Shown here piece by piece: positions 16,308-24,017 of a stretch of 36,368 bases of DNA; position 1 is the stretch's first letter; each line of letters begins with the position of its first letter. Source of the DNA: Parcubacteria group bacterium M10-OD1-1 (GTDB lineage Bacteria; Patescibacteriota; Minisyncoccia; Moranbacterales; UBA2206). Location: NCBI GenBank assembly GCA_003056145.1, contig LSNL01000002.1, positions 1-36,368 on the forward strand. The letters run 5' to 3'. A program made the translations under genes and the position numbers. The notes below the pieces were generated by a model that worked only from the letters and a program-made list of their open reading frames with translations, made no database searches and was not told where the DNA came from.

Positions 16308-17417
16308 ATGGATATTTCTCAAATACAGACTATTCCTGAGGTAATTAATATTTTGAAAATATTAGTTACAGGTTTTTTAGCTTTTTTAATGGCGTTTTTT
16401 TCAACACCAATTTTTACCCATTTTCTTTATCAACATAAAATAGGAATTAAAATTAAAAAGAACTCAGTCAGTGGAGAAAAGTTAAAATATGTTAGTACTC
16501 TTCATCAACATAAATCCGGAACACCAACAATGGGCGGGGTTTTAATTTGGCTTTCGGTAGTAATTTTAGTTTTTGCGTCTCATTATATTTTCCCTTACAT
16601 TGCTCAGCTTTTTGGTATAAATTTTATTGCTAGATTAGATTTTTTAAGTCGTTCTCAGGTTTGGTTACCTCTTTTTGCCTTAGTTTCGGCAGGCATTCTC
16701 GGTCTTTTTGATGATTATATGAGTATTAAAGGTATTGGAGCTAATAAAGGCGGGGGAATGAGATTTTTTTCTCGTTTTGGTTGGTTAATTATAATTTCTG
16801 CTTTAGGTGCTTGGTGGTTTTATTTTAAATTAGGTTGGGACAAATTACATATTCCAGCAGTAGGAGATTTTGGCATTGGACTTTGGTATATTCCACTTTT
16901 TATTTTAGTAATTCTTTTCTCAGCTATTTCTTCTAATGAAACCGATGGTTTAGATGGTCTTAATGGCGGAATTTTATTGATTGCTTTTGGCTCCTTTGCC
17001 TTAATTTCAGCTTTTCAAAACAAAATAGACTTGGCGGCTTTTTGTGCAGCCTTAGCTGGAGCTCTTTTGGCTTTTCTTTGGTTTAATATTTATCCAGCTA
17101 GATTTTTTATGGGCGATACTGGGGCGGTTTCTTTAGGAATTACTTTGGGAGTTATTGCTATGCTAACTAATTCAGCTCTAGTTCTTCTCATTATTGTTTT
17201 TATATATGTGATTGAGTCAGGATCAGTCGTGATCCAACTTTTTTCAAAAAGATTTTTTGGTCGAAAAGTCTTTCTAGCCGCTCCCATTCATCATCATTTT
17301 GAGGCATTGGGTTGGCCAGAAACTAAAGTAACAATGCGTGCTTGGATTTTCACGGCAGTTACGGCTTTGATTGGAGTTATTGTGGGAATATTAGGTGCTG
17401 GTATTTTTAACAAGTAA
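16308..17417 (+). CDS. mraY: phospho-N-acetylmuramoyl-pentapeptide transferase
   Basis: Integral membrane enzyme making lipid I from UDP-MurNAc-pentapeptide and undecaprenyl phosphate, the first membrane step of peptidoglycan synthesis. 369 aa with about ten membrane segments. Signature motifs: GTPTMGG (about 69-75), the Mg-binding LFDDYMSIKG, NETDGLDGLNGG (the family's D/N-rich loop), FFMGDTGAVSLG and the UDP-sugar-site PIHHHFEALGWPETKV near the C-terminus. The position after a D,D-carboxypeptidase suggests a small cell-wall cluster. It starts 26 bp after that gene without SD. Confidence 0.96.
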   Translation: MDISQIQTIPEVINILKILVTGFLAFLMAFFSTPIFTHFLYQHKIGIKIKKNSVSGEKLKYVSTLHQHKSGTPTMGGVLIWLSVVILVFASHYIFPYIAQLFGINFIARLDFLSRSQVWLPLFALVSAGILGLFDDYMSIKGIGANKGGGMRFFSRFGWLIIISALGAWWFYFKLGWDKLHIPAVGDFGIGLWYIPLFILVILFSAISSNETDGLDGLNGGILLIAFGSFALISAFQNKIDLAAFCAALAGALLAFLWFNIYPARFFMGDTGAVSLGITLGVIAMLTNSALVLLIIVFIYVIESGSVVIQLFSKRFFGRKVFLAAPIHHHFEALGWPETKVTMRAWIFTAVTALIGVIVGILGAGIFNK

Positions 17418-17464
17418 ATTGAAGAATAGATTCAATAATTTGGTTCATTTTTCTTATAGATGAG

Positions 17465-17493
17465 TTGATTTTTATTTGGTTGTGTGCTAGGGT
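17465..17493 (+). promoter_or_regulatory. candidate promoter of the 17.55-kb orphan gene
   Basis: TTGATT (17465-17470), a 17-base spacer, TAGGGT (17488-17493) with an upstream TG (TGCTAGGGT, extended -10 style). The -10 box is poor. Confidence 0.4.
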
Positions 17494-17549
17494 ACAAACA
17501 AGAAACGGTAGTTTAACAATATTATATTTTTGCAAAAAAAGGAGCTTCT

Positions 17550-17879
17550 ATGTACAAAGATACGCCGAAAGTCGTCGTTCGAGATGAGGATATTATATTA
17601 CAGTGGCAGGAGGAATCCGGAACAAAAAGGGATTTCCCCCTAGTTCTGCCAGCAAAAAAGGATGTGTTTCAGGAAAAAACAACAATTTTGTTTGTAGGTT
17701 TTTTCCTTGATTTTAAGAGAAAGAATATTCACAGGAAGAGACCAACTGATATAAGGTCGTATCAGGAAGATCCTTTTCCTGATACTCCCGTTGTGTATGG
17801 TAAGTTCCAGAGAAGGGTGTTTTTTTTGGAGCTTAGGTATGTCCCAGACATACCAAAGCAGTTTTGTGCAATTCCTTGA
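17550..17879 (+). CDS. orphan small protein
   Basis: A 109-aa soluble, basic protein that I do not recognise. It has no signal peptide, membrane segment or repeated motif. The first third is charged (VVVRDEDIILQWQEE), the middle hydrophobic (TTILFVGFFLDF), and the last third rich in Arg and Pro (PVVYGKFQRRVFFLELRYVP). Reality as a gene is supported by an AAAGGAG SD 6 bases before the ATG (rare among native genes here), a candidate promoter and a strong intrinsic terminator 25 bp after the stop. Base composition is less AT-biased than mraY before it and the membrane-protein gene after it. A short TTTTTGCAAAAA inverted repeat sits just before the SD. Probably a transferred cassette; function unknown. 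Confidence 0.55.
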   Translation: MYKDTPKVVVRDEDIILQWQEESGTKRDFPLVLPAKKDVFQEKTTILFVGFFLDFKRKNIHRKRPTDIRSYQEDPFPDTPVVYGKFQRRVFFLELRYVPDIPKQFCAIP

Positions 17880-17904
17880 GGCTTTAAGCTTAGGGAGTTG
17901 CCAG

Positions 17905-17944
17905 AGATCTAATTCTGAATTTAGAGTTAGGTCTTTTTTTATTG
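17905..17944 (+). terminator. intrinsic terminator of the orphan gene
   Basis: 12-bp stem 17905-17916 (AGATCTAATTCT) with 17923-17934 (AGAGTTAGGTCT), including two G-U pairs, a 6-base loop, then TTTTTTTATT. Confidence 0.85.
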
Positions 17945-17945
17945 G

Positions 17946-17974
17946 TTGAGTCTTAAATGTTTTCAGGTTATAAT
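17946..17974 (+). promoter_or_regulatory. promoter of the 18.07-kb membrane-protein gene
   Basis: TTGAGT (17946-17951), a 17-base spacer, TATAAT (17969-17974). It is placed directly after the preceding terminator. Confidence 0.65.
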
Positions 17975-18070
17975 AAAAACTAGAGAAATAAGGTATAGAC
18001 CTATTAAGATTTTTTTAAAAGCAATTAGTTTAATAGTCAAAAATTTAAATAAAGTAACTTAATCAAAAAA

Positions 18071-19243
18071 ATGGAAAATATAATAAATGGAAAAGAGGCT
18101 ATCATTGATTATGTGGCAGAATTAGTGAAAAATGGTGCTAATAAAACACGAGTCAAGGATCAATTAATGGCAGTTGGTTGGTCGGAAGATCAAGTAGACT
18201 TAGTTTATAGCAAGGCTTTAATTCAAAATGGAATTCCAGTTCCTAGCAAAATAAAATCTTCAGCTAATATAACAACATCAATTTCTGGTAAAAAGTCATC
18301 TACTGTAGAGGTGGCGCTTAATTTATTTTCTTTTATTCTTTTAGGAATAATTGCCATAGCGACAGGGACACTTTTTTATCAAATTATTAATAAATATTTT
18401 CCAGACACACTTATTACTAATTATTACCAAGGTCAAATTTCAACAGAGACAATTCATTATGCAATTGCAACATTAATTATCGGCTTTCCAATATATTATA
18501 TTTCTATGCGATTATGGTTTCGCGGATTTCAAAAAGATGAAGGTAAAAGGGAGACGAAATTAACAAAATGGTTGACTTATTTAGTATTACTAATTGCTTC
18601 AATTACTGTCGTTGGCGATTTAATAACAGCAGTGTTTACATTCTTACAAGGGGAAATTAGTGTGCGGTTTTTTCTTAAAGCTTTAACTATTCTGGCGATT
18701 GCTGGAGCGATTTTTGGTTTCTATTTTTTAGAACGGAGAAAAATCCAGTATCGTAAACCGATTTCTCAAGGTCTTTTTAAGCGCTTCGGAATAATTGTTT
18801 CAGCTACTATTTTTATTGGAATTATTTTAGGATTTATCGTCGGAGGATCGCCAACAACAGAAAGAAAGAGAGGATTTGATGCTCAAAGAGAAAAAGATCT
18901 TTTTACTATTTCAAATTGTGTAAGTAACTATGCCAGGAGATATAAAAGATTGCCAGAATCTTTGAATGAATTACAAACTAATATGTATTCATATTGCGCT
19001 AATAAAAAAGATCCTGAGACTAAGAAAGTTTATGAGTACCATATAATTACTGCTTCAAAAATCGTTGGAACAAATCGTGAAGGAACCTTTGAACTTTGTG
19101 CAAATTTTAATTTAAAATCGGAAAAAAATAACTCTGAAGGACATAATTATTATTCAGGTGATGGTAAATGGGAAAAACATAATGCTGGGAAAAATTGTGA
19201 TAAAGTAAATGTTATTTTTGAGAAATTTAATAGAAATCAATAG
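18071..19243 (+). CDS. membrane protein, DUF5671-like, with pilin-like tail
   Basis: A 390-aa protein of mixed architecture. Residues 1-57 are a small helical domain resembling a UBA/helical-hairpin (NKTRVKDQLMAVGWSEDQVD). About 80-265 contain five to six membrane segments resembling the DUF5671 group common in Patescibacteria. After the last segment a soluble tail (about 270-390) begins REKDLFTISNCVSNYARRYKR, with four cysteines and a layout like the globular part of minor pilins or pseudopilins, ending in a polar segment. I infer an envelope protein with an exposed C-terminal domain; there is no functional evidence. It has its own promoter and no SD, and is followed after 2 bp by the hydrolase gene, so the two are coupled. 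Confidence 0.6.
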   Translation: MENIINGKEAIIDYVAELVKNGANKTRVKDQLMAVGWSEDQVDLVYSKALIQNGIPVPSKIKSSANITTSISGKKSSTVEVALNLFSFILLGIIAIATGTLFYQIINKYFPDTLITNYYQGQISTETIHYAIATLIIGFPIYYISMRLWFRGFQKDEGKRETKLTKWLTYLVLLIASITVVGDLITAVFTFLQGEISVRFFLKALTILAIAGAIFGFYFLERRKIQYRKPISQGLFKRFGIIVSATIFIGIILGFIVGGSPTTERKRGFDAQREKDLFTISNCVSNYARRYKRLPESLNELQTNMYSYCANKKDPETKKVYEYHIITASKIVGTNREGTFELCANFNLKSEKNNSEGHNYYSGDGKWEKHNAGKNCDKVNVIFEKFNRNQ

Positions 19244-19245
19244 TT

Positions 19246-19869
19246 ATGAATATAAAAAGGCAAATAGTAGTTATTCATGGTGGAGAAGTTTTCAATTCAT
19301 ATGAAGACTATTTAAAATACTTAAAAAATTATCCAGTTGACTTGAATCGGCTTATTAAAAGACCTCGCTGGAAAAATTATTTGCAGGATGATTTAGGCGA
19401 TAGTTGGGAAGTTTTTTCTCCGCAAATGCCGAATTTTCGTAATGCTAAATATTTAGAATGGAAGATTTGGTTTGAAAAAATCCTGCCACATCTTCAAGAC
19501 GGAGTTGTTCTTATTGGACAATCGTTAGGCGGAATTTTTTTGGCAAAGTATCTTTCGGAAAATGATTTTTCGGTAAAGATTTCTGCAACATATTTAGTTG
19601 CTGCTCCGTTTGATAGCAAGGCTAGAGATGACATTGATTATACCCTGGGAGATTTTGAGTTACCAGAATCTTTGGAAAAATTTCAAGCGCAGTCAGAAAA
19701 AATATTTATTTATCATTCAAAAGATGATTCACTCGTGCCTTTTTCTGATTTAGAAAAATATTCTCGGGCGCTTCCTAAAGCAGAAAAGGTTATTTTTTAT
19801 GATCGCGGACATTTTATTCAAGAGCATTTCCCAGAAATTGTAGAAGAAATTCGTAAGTTGGAAAAATAA
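19246..19869 (+). CDS. alpha/beta hydrolase, RBBP9/YdeN type
   Basis: A 207-aa serine hydrolase fold. Nucleophile elbow GQSLGG (S93), acid D161 in HSKDDSLVP, His189 in YDRGHF. The oxyanion motif is HGG (11-13) in VVIHGG. The short length and N-terminal VIHGG match RBBP9/YdeN-like hydrolases, whose substrates are mostly unknown. No signal peptide, so cytoplasmic. The ATG lies 2 bp after the stop of the membrane protein, indicating translational coupling. Confidence 0.8.
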   Translation: MNIKRQIVVIHGGEVFNSYEDYLKYLKNYPVDLNRLIKRPRWKNYLQDDLGDSWEVFSPQMPNFRNAKYLEWKIWFEKILPHLQDGVVLIGQSLGGIFLAKYLSENDFSVKISATYLVAAPFDSKARDDIDYTLGDFELPESLEKFQAQSEKIFIYHSKDDSLVPFSDLEKYSRALPKAEKVIFYDRGHFIQEHFPEIVEEIRKLEK

Positions 19870-19940
19870 TAAGAGAAATCCCGTTTTTATTCTGCTAATT
19901 AATTATTCTTTGTTGAATAGAATAAAAAGTAACTGTGGCT

Positions 19941-19978
19941 AAAGTATATATCAAAGTATATACTTAAGTATATACTTT
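19941..19978. repeat. three 12-bp iterons forming a 26-bp palindrome
   Basis: AGTATATA occurs at 19943, 19955 and 19967, exactly 12 bp apart. The last two copies form a perfect 26-bp palindrome (19953-19978) made of AAAGTATATACTT and its inverse, each half itself nearly palindromic. It ends 15 bp before the ATG of the AbrB-like mini-gene and looks like an operator for a dimeric or oligomeric DNA-binding protein, possibly the mini-gene product. Confidence 0.8.
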
Positions 19979-19992
19979 TAATTTTTAAAAAT

Positions 19993-20163
19993 ATGTCAAA
20001 ATTAAAAAATAAAAATACACGTAAATTAATGAGATTGGGCAAAACTAGTTTGGCCGTTACTTTGCCGAAAGAAATGATTAATTCTTTAGGTTGGCGGGAA
20101 AAACAAAAAGTGGTTGCTAAAAAAGTTCGAGGTGGAATTTTGATTAAGGATTGGAAAAAGTAA
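19993..20163 (+). CDS. AbrB/MazE-like (SpoVT-AbrB) mini-protein
   Basis: A 56-aa basic protein starting ATG TCA AAA. It has the swapped-hairpin signature of the SpoVT-AbrB superfamily: MRLGKTSLAVTLPKEMINSL (13-32), then GWREKQKVVAKKVRGGILI. These proteins bind DNA as dimers, as transition-state regulators or as MazE-type antitoxins. No toxin gene follows directly (the next genes are on the opposite strand), so an orphan regulator fits better. The 12-bp iterons just upstream would suit autoregulation. The last residues IKDWKK are basic. Confidence 0.7.
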   Translation: MSKLKNKNTRKLMRLGKTSLAVTLPKEMINSLGWREKQKVVAKKVRGGILIKDWKK

Positions 20164-20240
20164 ATTTATAAATCAAAAAAATAAATTTAAGGGTGACTAT
20201 TTATTGAAGAAGATAAAATTAGTAGATAAATTTTAGAAAT

Positions 20241-20279
20241 AAAAAACCGACAGGTTTCGTGACTTCCGAAACCTGCCGG
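20241..20279 (-). terminator. intrinsic terminator of pyrE-pyrF
   Basis: Minus strand: CCGGCAGGTTTCG (20279-20267), a 7-base loop, CGAAACCTGTCGG (20259-20247, one G-U pair), then TTTTTT (20246-20241). The 13-bp stem is strong. Confidence 0.88.
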
Positions 20280-20306
20280 CTAGATAAGAACTTAAACACT
20301 TATTTA

Positions 20307-21125
20307 TTATCGGGCAGAAGCTATGTCCGCATAAATCGCGGTAATAACCTCATGCCTAGTTTTCCCTCCTTTAGGCTCTCTTATTGGTCGTCCGATAATA
20401 AAACCTCTAACTCCATTGCGATAAGCCTCGCCTGGAGTCATGGTTCTTTTTTGGTCATCGGGCGGATCCCATGGCAACCTGATTCCAGGAGACCATATTT
20501 CCTTCTCGGGAAATTTTTTGTGAAGAGAAGGAGCTTCACGGGCCGAGGTCAGTAAAATATCCATACCAGCATTCACTGACATCTCGGCAAGCTTCAGCGT
20601 AAACCAACTCATTTGTTGACCTTCAGAATCAAAAATCATCCCTGGCGGAGGACTAATTCCAGCTTGCCGGAGCATTGTAATATTCATACTGGTTAAATAA
20701 TGAACTGCAATAATTTTTGGTGGTTTAATGCCCAGAATTCTTGCCTGTTCATCGCGTCCTTTAACAGCTTTCGCCATCATTTCTTCCATACCGAAAGCCA
20801 TCACATTAAAATATTCCATACCATTAAGTACCTGCTTTGTTATTCCTTTAGCAGCACCATAAATCGTATTTGGAATATCCACCAGCTTGACATCAGCAAA
20901 AGCTTTTTTGCCAAAATCAGTCGCGACCTGTAATGCCGTGGGGAGTGTGACATTGTTTATCAGTTCTAAACCGATTTTTGGCAAGGAAATACTCTCGTAA
21001 ACTTCTTCCATAAGAGAATATCCCGCTCTTAATGTCGGCGTATCAACTGGAAAAATGATCTTTACATCATTTTTTTCGGCAACCTTTTTACATCCCGTTC
21101 CTAGTGCAATCGCTGTCCCTGCCAT
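20307..21125 (-). CDS. pyrF: orotidine 5'-phosphate decarboxylase family protein
   Basis: A TIM-barrel enzyme that decarboxylates OMP to UMP, the last step of de novo UMP synthesis. 272 aa. The catalytic array DxKxxD is present as FADVKLVDIPNT (D78, K80, D83). K50-I-G (LPKIGLELI) matches the substrate-lysine strand. The phosphate-binding end reads SPGIRLPWDPPDDQKRTMTP and then GFIIGRPI. The N-terminal 25 residues are atypical and the Pro-rich loop before the phosphate site is longer than usual, so a specialised or divergent member is possible. Strong AAGGAGG SD 7 bases before the ATG. It lies 19 bp downstream of the phosphoribosyltransferase, matching the pathway order. Base composition is less AT-rich than the flanking genes. 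Confidence 0.85.
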   Translation of the reverse strand: MAGTAIALGTGCKKVAEKNDVKIIFPVDTPTLRAGYSLMEEVYESISLPKIGLELINNVTLPTALQVATDFGKKAFADVKLVDIPNTIYGAAKGITKQVLNGMEYFNVMAFGMEEMMAKAVKGRDEQARILGIKPPKIIAVHYLTSMNITMLRQAGISPPPGMIFDSEGQQMSWFTLKLAEMSVNAGMDILLTSAREAPSLHKKFPEKEIWSPGIRLPWDPPDDQKRTMTPGEAYRNGVRGFIIGRPIREPKGGKTRHEVITAIYADIASAR

Positions 21126-21135
21126 TTTTTCTACC

Positions 21136-21150
21136 TCCTTAGTTTTATTT
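21136..21150 (-). repeat. 15-bp stop-plus-SD element (pyrE/pyrF junction)
   Basis: Minus strand AAATAAAACTAAGGA, including the pyrE stop codon and the start of the pyrF SD. Identical copies occur at 21890-21904 (minus, before pyrE) and 34546-34560 (plus, at the GH18 stop codon). Confidence 0.7.
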
Positions 21151-21882
21151 TTGAGAATTTTCTAATAATTCCCAATTCTCATCACTCACTTTAGGTTTTA
21201 TTCTTTTTGAGCCAATTTTACATAATTCACATGGAGGATCCCAAGAATTAATCCAATGTTTGACCAAAGCCAGAACATTAAAAGATCCATATTTTTTAAC
21301 CAGGATATATTCAATAGCTCCTCTATTGAGTATCACAAGCTCTACTGGCAAAATGTCTATTGCCGGGTAACGCCCTTTAATTTCACAGACTGTTTCTTTA
21401 AAGCCAGTCCCAGTAGTAGTAAAATCTTCTACTAGCAATAAGGTGCCATTCGGACTAGCTTGATTCCGTTTTTCCATAACAACAATTCTGCCCTGCTTGT
21501 CTTTGATAAGATTAAGGTTTTTAGCTCCCAAAATTTCTGCAACATCATTTCCAAGTTCAGTCGCTCCCTTAGGTATTCCAGCAACATAATCTGGTCGTTG
21601 CAGTCCAGAATCGTTATAAATACGAACGAGATTCTTAGCTATAATCCGTCGTAAGTTATTGTATTGCAAGACAGTTTTAGAATAGAAAAAACCGTCGCTA
21701 CACATTTTAGACTTAAGTTCAGCGTGTAAACCTACCCTTCCTTCTTCCGCAGCCACCCTATCATATGACCAGAACCCTTTAAACACATTAAAAATATGCA
21801 ACAAATCTTCCTTGGATAAGTTCACATCAAGTTTGTCCAAAGCCAGTAATTCTGATTTACTCATCATAATTATTGATTTCAT
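21145..21882 (-). CDS. pyrE: orotate phosphoribosyltransferase-like protein
   Basis: A type I phosphoribosyltransferase, 245 aa, probably joining orotate and PRPP to OMP. The PRPP loop LLLVEDFTTTGTGF (148-161) has the two acidic residues and Thr/Gly stretch of the family. DYVAGIPKGATELGNDVA (98-115) is the PPi-loop/strand region, and KDKQGRIVVMEKR (128-139) fits the flexible lid. About 40 N-terminal residues precede the fold, and the C-terminus carries PPCELCKIGSKRIKPK with a CxxC pair not normally found in PyrE, possibly a metal or redox site. The identification as PyrE rests mainly on pairing with pyrF. The start at 21882 has AAGGAG at a good distance; the inner ATGATGAGT codons lack an SD. 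Confidence 0.75.
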   Translation of the reverse strand: MKSIIMMSKSELLALDKLDVNLSKEDLLHIFNVFKGFWSYDRVAAEEGRVGLHAELKSKMCSDGFFYSKTVLQYNNLRRIIAKNLVRIYNDSGLQRPDYVAGIPKGATELGNDVAEILGAKNLNLIKDKQGRIVVMEKRNQASPNGTLLLVEDFTTTGTGFKETVCEIKGRYPAIDILPVELVILNRGAIEYILVKKYGSFNVLALVKHWINSWDPPCELCKIGSKRIKPKVSDENWELLENSQK

Positions 21883-21889
21883 TCTTTGC

Positions 21890-21904
21890 TCCTTAGTTTT
21901 ATTT
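21890..21904 (-). repeat. 15-bp stop-plus-SD element (pyrE leader)
   Basis: Second copy of AAATAAAACTAAGGA, supplying the pyrE SD. Its embedded AAA-TAA would be the stop of an upstream gene that is no longer there. Confidence 0.7.
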
Positions 21905-21936
21905 GAGAATCTTTAAATTGAAAATGAACTATTAGT

Positions 21937-21965
21937 AGTCTACTGATTTAATTGAAATTAGTCAA
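21937..21965 (-). promoter_or_regulatory. promoter of pyrE-pyrF
   Basis: Minus strand: TTGACT (21965-21960), a 17-base spacer, TAGACT (21942-21937), about 55 bases before the pyrE start. The rest of the spacer to 22121 shows nothing I can name. Confidence 0.5.
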
Positions 21966-22121
21966 TAAAATAGCAGATAACTTCTTAAATAATTAAATGT
22001 ATTACCTTGCTTATTTTTATTCTAGAAAGTAGGAGGTTAATAGCTAGAAATCAAATTGTAAATAAATAGTTCTTAAAAAAAATAGATTAAAGAAATAAAT
22101 TTTTTAAAAAGTAAGAATCAA

Positions 22122-22150
22122 TTGATAGTTTGAAATCTTTAGTATAAAAT
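22122..22150 (+). promoter_or_regulatory. promoter of the secreted nuclease gene
   Basis: TTGATA (22122-22127), a 17-base spacer, TAAAAT (22145-22150), 72 bases before the ATG. Confidence 0.5.
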
Positions 22151-22222
22151 AAAAGAGTGATTGGCAATTTAAGTTACTTAGAACTGTAAAATACAACTTA
22201 AGATAAATAGAAATAATTTTAA

Positions 22223-22795
22223 ATGCTCAACCAGTCAATAAAAATTAAAACGCTTGGATTAATTGGTCTTATTTTTCTTATTGGAATAGTAATTGGTTTT
22301 CAGCTCGGAAAAAATAATTTAGCAGTTAATAATTATCATCAAAATCAACTAACTGAAAAAGTAGTTAAAGATAAAATTTCTCAAGTAGCTTATATTGGAA
22401 AATATAAAGTTGCGAGAGTTATTGATGGTGATACAATTGAGATTGAAGGTGGAGAGCGAGTGAGGTATATTGGCATGGATACTCCAGAGACAGTCAAACC
22501 GCACACAGCTATTCAATGTTTTGGACCAGAAGCTAGCCAGGAAAATAAAAAATTAGTCGCTGGAAAAATAGTTCGTTTAGAAAAAGATGTAACTAACCGT
22601 GATAAATACGGTCGTTTATTGCGTTATGTCTGGTTAGGTAATAATTTAGTAGATTTAACTTTAGTACAATTAGGTTTTGCTCGTGCTACGCCTTATCCAC
22701 CTAATATTCATTATAAAACTAAATTTTATCAAGCTGAAAATTTAGCACGAAAACAAAAAATTGGTTTGTGGAAATCGTGTGTAAAAAATAATTAA
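22223..22795 (+). CDS. thermonuclease-like secreted nuclease (SNase family)
   Basis: A 190-aa staphylococcal-nuclease-type enzyme, cutting DNA and RNA with Ca2+. The N-terminal hydrophobic segment (8-28) directs it out or anchors it. The OB-fold from about 60 shows VARVIDGDTIEI (D70), RYIGMDTPET (R81, D86, E89) and NRDKYGRLLRYV (R131), the full catalytic set. The family ends near LARKQKIGLWKSC, as here. In host-dependent Patescibacteria, secreted nucleases are thought to help scavenge nucleotides (inference); the neighbouring pyr genes fit that theme. Confidence 0.9.
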   Translation: MLNQSIKIKTLGLIGLIFLIGIVIGFQLGKNNLAVNNYHQNQLTEKVVKDKISQVAYIGKYKVARVIDGDTIEIEGGERVRYIGMDTPETVKPHTAIQCFGPEASQENKKLVAGKIVRLEKDVTNRDKYGRLLRYVWLGNNLVDLTLVQLGFARATPYPPNIHYKTKFYQAENLARKQKIGLWKSCVKNN

Positions 22796-22837
22796 AACTA
22801 AATATAAATGTAGTAGATTAAGAAAGATAAATAGGGG

Positions 22838-22843
22838 TATAAT
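22838..22843 (+). promoter_or_regulatory. -10 element of pgk
   Basis: TATAAT preceded by GGGG, 61 bases before the pgk ATG at 22905. No good -35 box is seen 17 bases upstream. Confidence 0.4.
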
Positions 22844-22904
22844 AAAAAAACAGATATTTAATAAAATAATTCAAACAAATCAATCTAGATTATAAGAAAA
22901 AAAT

Positions 22905-23939
22905 ATGAAAATAAGAAGAATTCAAGAAGCTGAATTAGAAAATAAAAAGGTCTTATTGAGAGTAGATTTTAATGTAGCTTTAGAAAACGAGAAGGTAAAA
23001 GAAGATTTTAAAATTAAAGTTGCTCAAGAAACAATAAATTATTTATTAAGTCGAGGAGCTAAAGTAGCTCTACTTTCTCATCTCGGAAGACCAGAGGGGA
23101 TGGTTAAATCAGAATTTTCTCTAGCTCAAATAAAAGATGATGTACAGAAAATTCTAGGTAAAAAAATTAATTTTATTTCTGATTGTATTGGAGAAAAAAT
23201 AAATAAAATATCGCGAGAAGAGATACTTCTATTAGAAAATGTAAGATTTCATCTTGGGGATAAAAACAATAATCAAGAGTTTTCTCAAAAATTAGCTGAA
23301 AATTTCGATATTTTTATCAACGATGCTTTTAGTGTTTCTCATCGTGATCAAGCTTCGGTAACTGGAGTGGCTAAAATACTGCCTAGCTATGCAGGTTTTC
23401 GGCTACAAAAAGAAATAGCCGAAATGGAAAAGATAAAAAATAATTTTGAACGACCAGCAATAGCAATTATTGGTGGCGCAAAAATAAAAACTAAATTACC
23501 GGTGATTAATTTTTTTGAAACTAATTATGATTTTATTTTAGTAGGAGGGAAAATTGCTAACGAAGCTTTAGATGAAAAAATTAAATTTTCTGAGAAAGTT
23601 ATTTTACCGTTGGATTTTATAGACAATCGTTTAGATATTGGTAATAAAACTTTAGCTCAATTTAAGGCTCTGATTGTTTCGGCTAAAACTATTGTCTGGA
23701 ATGGTCCGACCGGAAAATTTGAAGAAAAGAAATATGCTAAAAGTTCCAATGAAATTTTAGAGGCAATTTTGGCTTCAGGAGCATACACGGTAATTGGTGG
23801 AGGAGAAACAATTGAAATAGTAGAAAAGAATAAAGCAATGAACAAAATTAGTTTTGTTTCTACTGGTGGCGGTGCAATGCTGGCTTATTTGGGAGGTGAG
23901 AAGATGCCAGGGATTGAAGTTTTAGAAAATAGAAAGTAA
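22905..23939 (+). CDS. pgk: phosphoglycerate kinase, short form
   Basis: Glycolytic enzyme transferring phosphate from 1,3-bisphosphoglycerate to ADP. 344 aa, shorter than the usual 390-415. Motifs: LLRVDFNVAL (about 17-26), LLSHLGRPEG, LLENVRFH, FINDAFSVSHRDQASV, AIIGGAKIKTKLPVI, WNGPTGKFE, VIGGGETIE and the terminal FVSTGGGAMLAYLGG. All substrate and nucleotide loops are kept; the missing length comes from shortened linkers in both lobes, a pattern seen in several CPR genomes. First gene of a glycolytic block with eno and gpmI downstream. Confidence 0.95.
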   Translation: MKIRRIQEAELENKKVLLRVDFNVALENEKVKEDFKIKVAQETINYLLSRGAKVALLSHLGRPEGMVKSEFSLAQIKDDVQKILGKKINFISDCIGEKINKISREEILLLENVRFHLGDKNNNQEFSQKLAENFDIFINDAFSVSHRDQASVTGVAKILPSYAGFRLQKEIAEMEKIKNNFERPAIAIIGGAKIKTKLPVINFFETNYDFILVGGKIANEALDEKIKFSEKVILPLDFIDNRLDIGNKTLAQFKALIVSAKTIVWNGPTGKFEEKKYAKSSNEILEAILASGAYTVIGGGETIEIVEKNKAMNKISFVSTGGGAMLAYLGGEKMPGIEVLENRK

Positions 23940-23942
23940 ATG

Positions 23943-23951
23943 TGCTATAAT
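23943..23951 (+). promoter_or_regulatory. extended -10 promoter of eno
   Basis: TG-C-TATAAT (23943-23951), directly after the pgk stop. TTAGAA (23922-23927) is a weak -35 at 18 bases. It gives eno a promoter separate from pgk. Confidence 0.5.
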
Positions 23952-24017
23952 GTAAAAAAGAAAACTTAAAAGTTAAATTAAAAAAATAATTAATGCTTTA
24001 AATTAAATTTTAAAAAT

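Noticed and set aside
19884-19928. 10-bp inverted repeat TTTTTATTCT/AGAATAAAAA after the hydrolase gene
   Set aside because: AT-only with a 25-base loop; too weak to call a terminator or operator.
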